Source: Mycobacterium sp. IS-3022 | Lineage (GTDB): Bacteria > Actinomycetota > Actinomycetes > Mycobacteriales > Mycobacteriaceae | Assembly: GCF_001500065.1 (NCBI RefSeq) | Contig: NZ_LQIN01000012.1 | Location: 248,001-312,000, forward strand | DNA length: 64,000 nucleotides | Reading direction: 5' to 3' | Shown: positions 57,371 through 64,000 of the stretch, one piece after another | How the letters are laid out: every line of letters begins with the position of its first letter | Numbering within the stretch: the first letter of the stretch is position 1 | Position numbers and translations under genes: made by a program | The notes under the pieces: generated by a model | Told to the model about the DNA's origin: nothing | Databases searched by the model: none | Seen by the model: the letters and a program-made list of their open reading frames with translations, nothing else

Positions 57371-58540
57371 GTGGCTGAGCACCGCGACCCGGATCATCAT
57401 CTGATCGCCGCGACGATCAGACGGCGGCTGGCTGATTTCGGCGACGACTACTGGCTGGCCTGCGATCGCGACCACCGCTTCCCCGAGGAGTTCTTCGCCG
57501 CGATGGCGAAGGACGGCTGGGTAGGTATCGCGGTGCCCGAGGAGTACGGCGGGGGCGGTCGTGGTATCGCCGAGGCAGCCATCCTGTTGCGTGAGGTCGC
57601 GGCGTCCGGGGCAGCCTTGAACGGGTGTACGGCGCTGCACATGAACGTGTTCGGCCTCCAACCGGTGATCAAATTCGGCAACCATCGCCTCAAGGAGACC
57701 TTCCTGCCGCGGGCGGCATCCGGTGAGTTGCACGTTGCCTTCGCGGTCACCGAACCCGATGCTGGTACGGACACCTCGCGGATCAGCACCAAGGCTGTCC
57801 GTGACGGGGATAACTGGCGCATCTCGGGGCAGAAGATCTGGACGAGCAAAGCGCTGGAGTCCTCGGTGGCGCTCCTGCTGGCGCGTACCTCGCCTGCGCC
57901 GGACGACGAAGCGGGGCGGTTCGATGGGCTGAGTCTTTTCCTCGTCGACCTCGATCGCAGCCATGTCGACATCCGCCCCATCCCGAAGGCCGGCCGCAAC
58001 GCGGTCGCAACGTGTGAGACCTTCTACGACGACCTACCGGTCGAGGGGTGGCGGTTGGTGGGGGAGCAGGGTAAAGGCTTCAAGCACCTGCTCTCCGGGC
58101 TCAACCCCGAGCGGGTGCTCATCGCGGCGGAGGCAGTCGGCATCGGGCAGGCGGCACTGCGCAGGGCGGTCGACTACGCCAAGGTGCGCCGGGTCTTCGA
58201 CCGTGCGATCGGCAGCAACCAAGCTCTGAGTCATCCCCTCGCTGATTCCTACGGCCGGCTCGAAGCCGCCTGGGAGATGACGTTGATCGCCGCCGCCCGA
58301 TATGACGCTGGACTGTCGTGTGGCGCCGAGGCCAATATCGCCAAGTATCTTGCCGCCGATGCTGGCTACGAGGCAGCGGACCGAGCGGTACAAACCCACG
58401 GTGGTCTGGGCTACGCCCAGGAGTACCACGTGGAGCGTTATTGGCGGGAATCGCGCATCATGCGGCTGGCGCCGGTGAGCCAGGAAATGACGCTGAATTT
58501 CATCGCCCAGCAGGTTCTCGGCCTTCCCCGGAGCTACTGA
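57371..58540 (+). CDS. acyl-CoA dehydrogenase, CaiA-like
   Basis: 389 residues from GTG 57371 (GGAGG 6 bp upstream). All dehydrogenase motifs are present: AVTEPDAGTDTSRISTKA, GQKIWTSKALESSVALLL, ARRVFDRAIGSNQALSH-like helix, and THGGLGYAQEYHVERYWRE. A complete homotetrameric type, unlike the split pair elsewhere in the island. First gene of an operon: SDR, thiolase, amidohydrolase and fadD follow with gaps of 1, 6, 0 and -4 bp. Confidence 0.93.
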   Translation: MAEHRDPDHHLIAATIRRRLADFGDDYWLACDRDHRFPEEFFAAMAKDGWVGIAVPEEYGGGGRGIAEAAILLREVAASGAALNGCTALHMNVFGLQPVIKFGNHRLKETFLPRAASGELHVAFAVTEPDAGTDTSRISTKAVRDGDNWRISGQKIWTSKALESSVALLLARTSPAPDDEAGRFDGLSLFLVDLDRSHVDIRPIPKAGRNAVATCETFYDDLPVEGWRLVGEQGKGFKHLLSGLNPERVLIAAEAVGIGQAALRRAVDYAKVRRVFDRAIGSNQALSHPLADSYGRLEAAWEMTLIAAARYDAGLSCGAEANIAKYLAADAGYEAADRAVQTHGGLGYAQEYHVERYWRESRIMRLAPVSQEMTLNFIAQQVLGLPRSY

Positions 58541-58541
58541 C

Positions 58542-59345
58542 ATGCGCAGGTTCGAAGGTCAAGTCGCCTACGTACTAGGCGGCGGAAGTGACGGGCCGGT
58601 CCGGCGAGGCGAAGAGCTACCGATGGGCAACGGCCGGGCCATCGCAATGAGGCTCTCTGCAGAAGGTGCTCGAGTCGTTGTCGCGGACAAGGACCTAGAC
58701 CGTGCACGGGAGACCGTCGTACACCTGGCCACCCCCGGCGTCGCAGTCCAGGTTGATGCAACCGATCCGGAGGCCTGTGTGGCGGGGGTCGCGGACGCGG
58801 CGCAGTACGGTGACGGTCGTCTCGACGTCGTGGTGTGCAACGTCGGCATCTCGGGACGTGAGCCGGTCAAGGTGCAGTCCCTGGCGGACTGGGACTTGGC
58901 CAGTGCGGTGAACGTGCGTTCGCACTGGGTGACGGCGCAAGCAGCGCTCCAGACGATGCTCGCCAACGAGCGCGGCGTCTTCGTCTTCGTCGGCTCGGCT
59001 GCCGGCGTGCTGAGCAGCCGGCGCTCGCTGTCCTACGAGGCGACGAAGGCCGCACTGCTGGGCGTGATGCGCCACGTCGCGGTGCGGTACGCGGGACGCG
59101 GCATCCGTTCCAACGCGGTCCTTCCCGGCAACATCGATTCCGCTCTCGTGCGGCGCGAGTTCGGCGGTGCCGGCACGGCACGGGCGGCCGTGACGCCGAT
59201 GGGACGTGAGGGCACCCCAGAGGAAGTGGCCGCTGTGACCGCCTTCCTCGCCAGCGACGACGCGGGCTATGTGACCGGCCAGAGCCTGCTCGTCGACGGC
59301 GGTGTCAGCGCCGCCTGGCCGACACCAACTGTCGGAAAGGACTGA
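58542..59345 (+). CDS. SDR oxidoreductase with expanded glycine loop
   Basis: 267 residues. YxxxK motif SYEATKAAL with Ser in VFVGSAAGVLS, and PGNIDSALV in the expected place. The cofactor loop is unusual: the first glycines (VLGGGSDG) and the GNGRA part of TGxxxGxG are separated by about a dozen extra residues containing RRGEELPM. Probably an NAD-dependent alcohol or hydroxyacyl-CoA dehydrogenase; the insertion may alter cofactor exchange. Confidence 0.88.
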   Translation: MRRFEGQVAYVLGGGSDGPVRRGEELPMGNGRAIAMRLSAEGARVVVADKDLDRARETVVHLATPGVAVQVDATDPEACVAGVADAAQYGDGRLDVVVCNVGISGREPVKVQSLADWDLASAVNVRSHWVTAQAALQTMLANERGVFVFVGSAAGVLSSRRSLSYEATKAALLGVMRHVAVRYAGRGIRSNAVLPGNIDSALVRREFGGAGTARAAVTPMGREGTPEEVAAVTAFLASDDAGYVTGQSLLVDGGVSAAWPTPTVGKD

Positions 59346-59351
59346 GGAAAC

Positions 59352-60539
59352 GTGGCGGAGACGCCGGCAATCAGCGGAGTGGGGATGAGCCCCTTCGGTA
59401 AGTTCCTGAACACCTCGATGAAGGTATTGGGCAAGGTGGCCGTGGAGGCTGCCCTTGGCGACGCGGGCATCGGCGTGCAGGACATCCAGGCGATGTTCTT
59501 TGCCAATGCGTTCGCCGGTCTGATCACCGGCCAGGAATGCATCCGGGGTGAGGTGATCGGCTACCCGCTGGGACTTGCGGGCATCCCGATCCACAATGTC
59601 GAGAACGCCTGCGCTTCCGGCGGCAATGCCCTTCATCTGGCGTGGATGGCCGTCGCGTCCGGGATGTACGACACCGTGCTGGCGCTAGGCGTGGAAAAGG
59701 CGAACCATCCCGATCGCCGACGAACTTTCAGCGCATATGCCGCAGCTGCGGATGTCGAGCAGATGTTCTCCACCGGCGCCGGGGCCGGAGAAGACCGCAG
59801 CCCGTTCATCGATCGGCAGGCCAAGCTTGCCAACGCGCTCATCGAAGAGCGCGGCGTGACGGTCGATGGCCTCGCCCGCATCGGCTCGCGCTCACTGCAG
59901 AGCGCCCGGTTGAACCCGTTTGCGCACCGCAGGTTCGGAGCGACCCCCGCGGACGTGTTGGCTGCACGCACCGTGGTGGAACCGCTCACCGTATTGATGA
60001 GCTCACCTGTCAGCGACGGCGCGGCCGCCGTGGTGGTCACCAGCAGACCCGAGGCGGCTGCTTCGGACCGGGCGGTGCGGATCCTGGCTTCCCAGCTGGC
60101 GACGCGCCCACCGCAGGATCGAGCGGATGCGTCCAACGCGGTTGCGGCGTCCGCGCGTGCGGCCTTCGAACAGGCGGGGCTGGGGCCGGCCGAGATGGAC
60201 CTCGCCGAGGTGCACGACGCCTCTGTCGCATACGAGTTGATGGCATGGACCGACCTCGGGCTGTGCTCATTCGGCGAGGAAGAAGGATGGATCGCCGACG
60301 GAGTGACCGAGGCGGACGGCAGGATGCCGGTCAACCGCTCCGGTGGTCTTGTCGGACGCGGCCATGCGCTGGGTGCCAGCGGGCTGGCGCAGGTGCACGA
60401 CGTGGTGGCCCAGCTCCGCGGCGAGGCGGGCGAGCTGCAGCTCGACACCGCGCCGCGCCGCGCCGTCGTTCAAATCGGCGGCGGTGTGGTGGATTGGCTG
60501 ACCGCTGCCTCGACCGTGCATGTGCTGGGAAGGGGTTGA
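59352..60539 (+). CDS. thiolase-family protein
   Basis: 395 residues from GTG 59352. Nucleophile Cys in VENACASGGNALH, His in AEVHDASVAYE, and RGHALGASG. As in Ltp-type enzymes the C-terminal second Cys is missing (VVQIGGGVVDW). It differs from the thiolase at 52162 in the substrate-loop region (EDRSPFIDRQAKLANALI), so the two likely act at different steps. No DUF35 partner adjoins it. Confidence 0.9.
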   Translation: MAETPAISGVGMSPFGKFLNTSMKVLGKVAVEAALGDAGIGVQDIQAMFFANAFAGLITGQECIRGEVIGYPLGLAGIPIHNVENACASGGNALHLAWMAVASGMYDTVLALGVEKANHPDRRRTFSAYAAAADVEQMFSTGAGAGEDRSPFIDRQAKLANALIEERGVTVDGLARIGSRSLQSARLNPFAHRRFGATPADVLAARTVVEPLTVLMSSPVSDGAAAVVVTSRPEAAASDRAVRILASQLATRPPQDRADASNAVAASARAAFEQAGLGPAEMDLAEVHDASVAYELMAWTDLGLCSFGEEEGWIADGVTEADGRMPVNRSGGLVGRGHALGASGLAQVHDVVAQLRGEAGELQLDTAPRRAVVQIGGGVVDWLTAASTVHVLGRG

Positions 60540-61517
60540 GTGGCGGGGATGTCCGACATCGTGATCGACGCGCACCTGCATGTCTGGGACGCCAAATGGC
60601 TGCCGGAGGGGTTGCGTCGGGCCTGGGCGCGCCAGGGTGCCGGACGGCGCCTGCCGGAGCGGGACCCCGAGATGCTGATGGGGCACGTGGCGGTCGGGCG
60701 GAGCGATCCCGATGCCGCCCTGACCGTGGCTGCGTTCGACCGGGCCGGGGTTGCGGCGGGCTTGGTGCCGGTCGTCGACTGGACGATCGTGGGGGCGCCT
60801 GCGGGACAGCACCTGCCCATCCGCCAGCTCAACGCCCGATATGAACAGCTGGCCGCCCGGCACGAGGGCAGGCTCTACTTTTGTGCCGGCCTGGATCCCC
60901 GCCATGCAGACGCGCAGGAGCTGTTTTTCGCGGCAGTCGAGCACCCGCACTGCAAAGGGATCAAGCTCTACCCGGCCGCGGGGTGGGATCTACGTGATCC
61001 GGCGCACGCATGGTTGTTCGCGGAGCTCGAAGCCCGCGAGCTGCCGGTCATGATCCACACCAGCCCGCTGGGCGGAGACCCGCTGCAAGTCTCCCGCAGC
61101 CGTCCATCCGAGGTCGCGTCGCTGCTCGCCGGGTATCCGCGGTTGCGTATGGTCTTCGCGCACGCAGGATTTGAAGCCTGGTGGGCAGAAGCGCTTGACT
61201 GCGCGACCGGATGGCAGCATGCCTATCTCGACCTGTCCCTTTGGCACCGCTGTGCCGAGACGGACTACCCTGAGTTCCGGCGGCGAATGCGCACGATGTG
61301 CAGGCAGATCGGTGCGCACCGGCTCATCTTCGGCTCCGACATCATCCGCGGTCCACGCGAGGATCCGCGCGGAGATCACCTCGCGAAATGGATCTCGATG
61401 GTGCGTGACCTCGCGTCGTCGTATGCCGGTGCCCCTGCCGTGCTGAGCGACGAGGAACTCGGACTCTTCCTGGCGGCGAATGCCGTTCGGCTGTACGACC
61501 TGGGGGAGTGCAGATGA
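60540..61517 (+). CDS. amidohydrolase-2 family metal-dependent hydrolase
   Basis: 325 residues from GTG directly after the thiolase stop; ATG at 60549 is an alternative. TIM barrel of the PF04909 group: DAHLHVWD (HxH-type metal site), KGIKLYPAAG, VMIHTSPLGG, MVFAHAGFEAWW and LIFGSDIIRG with the catalytic Asp. Relatives include lactonases and ring-opening C-C hydrolases or decarboxylases. In this operon, next to an acyl-CoA dehydrogenase and upstream of a Baeyer-Villiger enzyme, lactone or cyclic ketone hydrolysis is a reasonable guess. Confidence 0.85.
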   Translation: MAGMSDIVIDAHLHVWDAKWLPEGLRRAWARQGAGRRLPERDPEMLMGHVAVGRSDPDAALTVAAFDRAGVAAGLVPVVDWTIVGAPAGQHLPIRQLNARYEQLAARHEGRLYFCAGLDPRHADAQELFFAAVEHPHCKGIKLYPAAGWDLRDPAHAWLFAELEARELPVMIHTSPLGGDPLQVSRSRPSEVASLLAGYPRLRMVFAHAGFEAWWAEALDCATGWQHAYLDLSLWHRCAETDYPEFRRRMRTMCRQIGAHRLIFGSDIIRGPREDPRGDHLAKWISMVRDLASSYAGAPAVLSDEELGLFLAANAVRLYDLGECR

Positions 61518-63088
61518 CCCAGGAGACGCTGGGAGATCTCTTCGGTAGGGCGGGTCGACGATTCGCCGGTAACATCGCCGTCACCGCCGTGGGGAAAGAG
61601 CGCACGTTCGCCGAGGTGGTCGACAACGGCTGGCGTCTGGCACGCGCGCTGCGCGACCGCGGTCTGGAACCCGGCGCTACGGTCGCCGCGATGCTGGGCA
61701 ACAGGGTCGAGTCGCTGGAGGTCTACGTCGGGCTGGCGCTCGGCGGTTACATCGCCGTCCACGTCAACGACCGGCTCGCCGCGCCCGAGGTGGACTACGT
61801 GCTGAGTGACTCCGGCGCCTCGGCCATGATCCACACCGACGGATTGAGTTCCGTCGCCGCCGAACTCTCTTCCGTCGAAGGACTTGCCGCCTGGTTCGCC
61901 ATCGATGCGTCGCCACCCGATGGTGCGACGGCCTACGACGAAGCGCTGGCTGCAGCCGACGCGACTCCGATGGCGATCGACCGGTCCTCAGGGGACATCG
62001 CACTGATCGGATACACCAGCGGAACCACCGGATTCCCAAAAGGAGTGCTGGTCAGCCATCGCGCCGTGGTCAATTGCATCAGACTCGTTCCGTACGCCTA
62101 CCAGTTGCCGCTCCAGGGCCACGCCGCCTACCCGGGCGGCTGGTCTTTCGTCTCGTGCTTGTGGGGCGTGATCTTCCCGCACTTCTACACCGGTGGAACC
62201 GTCGCCTTCATGCCGGGCGCCACTGCCGACGAGTGGGGCAGGCACATGGTCGAGCATGAGTCCACCTTCACGCTCGCGCTGACCCAGCTGATCCCGCGGC
62301 TGCTCGCGGCCCTGAAGGCGCATCCCGAGGCGCTGAGGTTCCTCCAGACGGTGCTGCACTCCGGCGGTCCACTTCCGCGTGAACTCGCGGAGCGGTTGGT
62401 CGGCGCGGTCGGGGACCGATTCGTGGAGACGTGGGGCATGACCGAGGTGGTAGCGCCGATAACCATCGCCAACCGCAGTGACTGGACCGGGCGGTCCGAT
62501 GCGCGCGACATCTTGGCCTCGGTGGGGCGACCGTTGCCGACTGCCTCGGTACGCGTCGTCGACAGCGGCGGATCGCCTGTGCCAGACGGACATGTGGGCG
62601 AACTCGTCATAGAGGCCGACACGATGTTCTCGGGTTATCACAACCAGCCGGAGAAGACCGCGAGTGTTCTGCGTGACGGCGAGTACTACACGGGCGATCT
62701 GGGATACCGCGACGAAGCCGGCTACTTCTACGTGACCGGCCGCGCCCAGGACCTCATCATCAGCGGCGGCGCCAACGTCTACCCGGCCGAGGTCGAACGC
62801 ATCTTGCTACTGATGGATGAAATAGCCGATGTCGCTGTCTTCGGCCTGACCGACGACCGTTGGGGCGAAGCGGTTTCGGCGGCGGTGGTGCGTTCCCCGG
62901 GCGCCGACATCGACGCCGACGCCGTGCGCGACTTCGCCTGTCGGTGGCTTGCCGGCTACAAGAAGCCGGTGAACGTGTTCTTCGTCGATGAGTTGCCGCT
63001 CAACGCAAGCATGAAAGTGATGAAGCACGTCCTCGAGAAGCGGTTCGGACAGCTCACGCATGCGGGTGCGAATGGAGCCTCGCGATGA
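61514..63088 (+). CDS. class I adenylate-forming acyl-CoA synthetase
   Basis: 524 residues from ATG overlapping the upstream stop (ATGA). ANL motifs: IGYTSGTTGFPKGVLVSH, ETWGMTEVV, YYTGDLGYRDEAGYFYV, GRAQDLIISGGANVYPAEVE. The terminal catalytic Lys lies in NASMKVMKHVL, where the usual PxGKxxK is altered to ASMKVMK. Activates an acid to acyl-CoA. End of the operon begun at 57371; a 156-bp gap with site D follows. Confidence 0.92.
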   Translation: MTQETLGDLFGRAGRRFAGNIAVTAVGKERTFAEVVDNGWRLARALRDRGLEPGATVAAMLGNRVESLEVYVGLALGGYIAVHVNDRLAAPEVDYVLSDSGASAMIHTDGLSSVAAELSSVEGLAAWFAIDASPPDGATAYDEALAAADATPMAIDRSSGDIALIGYTSGTTGFPKGVLVSHRAVVNCIRLVPYAYQLPLQGHAAYPGGWSFVSCLWGVIFPHFYTGGTVAFMPGATADEWGRHMVEHESTFTLALTQLIPRLLAALKAHPEALRFLQTVLHSGGPLPRELAERLVGAVGDRFVETWGMTEVVAPITIANRSDWTGRSDARDILASVGRPLPTASVRVVDSGGSPVPDGHVGELVIEADTMFSGYHNQPEKTASVLRDGEYYTGDLGYRDEAGYFYVTGRAQDLIISGGANVYPAEVERILLLMDEIADVAVFGLTDDRWGEAVSAAVVRSPGADIDADAVRDFACRWLAGYKKPVNVFFVDELPLNASMKVMKHVLEKRFGQLTHAGANGASR

Positions 63089-63215
63089 CGAAACTCGGCT
63101 GCCCTCGAGTGAGGTGGCGCCGCGCCCGGAGTCCATCCCAGGCGGGCGCCGAGAGCATCTGGGTCTGAGCGGCGATCACCTCGCGTGACTTCGGGGTGCA
63201 AACGGCGTTTCTCAA

Positions 63216-63229
63216 AGCAAGCGCTTGAT
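63216..63229. promoter_or_regulatory. KstR2-like operator site D
   Basis: AGCAAG-CG-CTTGAT, an exact match to AnCAAGnnCTTGnT. It ends 15 bp before the GTG of the Baeyer-Villiger gene, so it probably overlaps the transcription start. Confidence 0.72.
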
Positions 63230-63244
63230 CTGATTGGAGTGGTA

Positions 63245-64000
63245 GTGAAAACATCAGCCGACCAGGAACGGTTGGGGGTCGATGTCGACTATCTGATCAT
63301 CGGTGCCGGTGTGTGCGGTCTCTATCAGCTCCATGAACTGCTGGAACTCGGTGCAGACGTGCGGGTGGTCGACGCGAACGCAGGTCTCGGCGGTACCTGG
63401 TACATGAACCGGTACCCCGGGTGCCGATTCGATTCGGAGTCCTACACCTACCAGTACTCGTTCTCGCAGGAGCTCCTCGACGAGTGGGATTGGCAGGAGA
63501 AGTTCGCCGCGCAGCCGGAGACTCTGGCCTACCTCGAGTACGTGGCCGACAAGTTCGACCTGCGGCGCCACATCACCTTCAACGCACGCGTCGTCCGTGC
63601 CGAGTGGTCCGAGGAGAATTGGCACTGGCTGCTGACGTTCGAGGACGGTCAGCAGCTCCGGGCCAAGTTCGTGCTCTGTGCGATGGGATTGTTGTCCGTC
63701 CCGACCTATCCGCGCTTCCCGGGCCGCGGGACCTTCAGTGGTCTGGAGACCCACACCTTCGACTGGCCGGACGGATTCGATGTCACGGACAAGCGGGTTG
63801 CGGTCATCGGTACCGGTGCCAGTGGTGTGCAGGTCATCACCGCGATCGCGGACAAGGTGGAGTCCCTGTACGTGCTGCAGCGGGACGCCAATTGGTGCGC
63901 GCCCCTGGGCAATGCGCCGATCACCGCTGAGGAAATGCAGCAACTCCGGGCTTCCTACGCGGAGATTTTCGAATGGTGCCGCCAAACGCCGGCCGGTTTC
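63245..64000 (+). CDS. Baeyer-Villiger monooxygenase, N-terminal part
   Basis: 252 codons visible; the gene runs off the window. Start GTG 63245 is preceded by GGAG with 5-nt spacing. First Rossmann motif GAGVCG (residues 20-25), then GLGGTWYMNRYPGCRFD, the BVMO fingerprint FSGLETHTFDWP (from residue 164), and the NADPH Rossmann motif GTGASGVQ. This places it in the type I BVMO branch with cyclic ketone, steroid and phenylacetone monooxygenases. It inserts oxygen next to a ketone to give an ester or lactone. The substrate is not determinable. Confidence 0.92.
   Translation, partial: MKTSADQERLGVDVDYLIIGAGVCGLYQLHELLELGADVRVVDANAGLGGTWYMNRYPGCRFDSESYTYQYSFSQELLDEWDWQEKFAAQPETLAYLEYVADKFDLRRHITFNARVVRAEWSEENWHWLLTFEDGQQLRAKFVLCAMGLLSVPTYPRFPGRGTFSGLETHTFDWPDGFDVTDKRVAVIGTGASGVQVITAIADKVESLYVLQRDANWCAPLGNAPITAEEMQQLRASYAEIFEWCRQTPAGF

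Noticed and set aside
1-64000. CRISPR array or prophage
   Set aside because: No regularly spaced direct repeats and no phage structural or lysis genes seen anywhere in the window.

Overview
The window comes from a high-GC actinobacterium, almost certainly a nontuberculous (probably rapidly growing) Mycobacterium/Mycolicibacterium. From position 1 to about 44.15 kb the gene order closely follows, in inverted orientation, the M. tuberculosis block from fadE19 (Rv2500c) to clpX (Rv2457c), with some local insertions and losses. I judged the synteny from remembered gene order, not from a search. Species cannot be fixed from the sequence alone.

Core part. 0-5.2 kb is a leucine/branched-chain acid operon: fadE19-like acyl-CoA dehydrogenase (partial), MaoC hydratase, CitE-type lyase and bkdABC. 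5.2-8.7 kb carries minus-strand genes (EchA14-like, a secreted protein, a PE-PPE-domain protein, an acyl-ACP thioesterase, tRNA-Arg). 8.9-14.4 kb is a tightly overlapped lipid-assembly operon (WS/DGAT, PlsC-HAD, PlsB2), followed by a CtaG/CopD membrane protein. At 16.4-17.4 kb a frame-disrupted DUF559-type gene lies between two 62-bp inverted repeats. Next come a TetR/methyltransferase pair, a second SSB, EttA, the large NAD-glutamate dehydrogenase, a thioesterase, AglA-GlbO, two HNH proteins, PepN, a mycothiol-dependent DsbA-like reductase with a SigH-type promoter, RpiB, Nei2, a DUF1542 protein, a VLCAD-like acyl-CoA dehydrogenase, tRNA-Gly, tRNA-Pro, and tig-clpP1-clpP2-clpX.

Accessory part. 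After clpX, 44.5-64 kb holds a catabolic island: a carotenoid/stilbene-type cleavage oxygenase, two CoA ligases, a likely F420-dependent LLM oxidoreductase, three acyl-CoA dehydrogenases (one of them a beta-like half), an HMG-CoA-synthase-like/DUF35 fusion beside a thiolase, a second thiolase, a MaoC hydratase, two SDRs, an amidohydrolase-2 hydrolase, and the start of a Baeyer-Villiger monooxygenase. A KstR2-like TetR regulator sits inside it. I find five 14-bp palindromes resembling the KstR2 operator (AnCAAGnnCTTGnT), one in front of every transcription unit that needs a promoter, including the cleavage oxygenase and the monooxygenase. This points to one regulon controlled by a KstR2 paralogue and probably induced by a CoA thioester of a cyclic or terpenoid acid. 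The substrate is not determined by the sequence.

The main points for a second look are this regulon, the HMGCS-like/DUF35 fusion that has lost its catalytic cysteine, the inverted-repeat element at 16.4-17.4 kb, and the G-GGA-AAC heptamer lying exactly at its frame junction.
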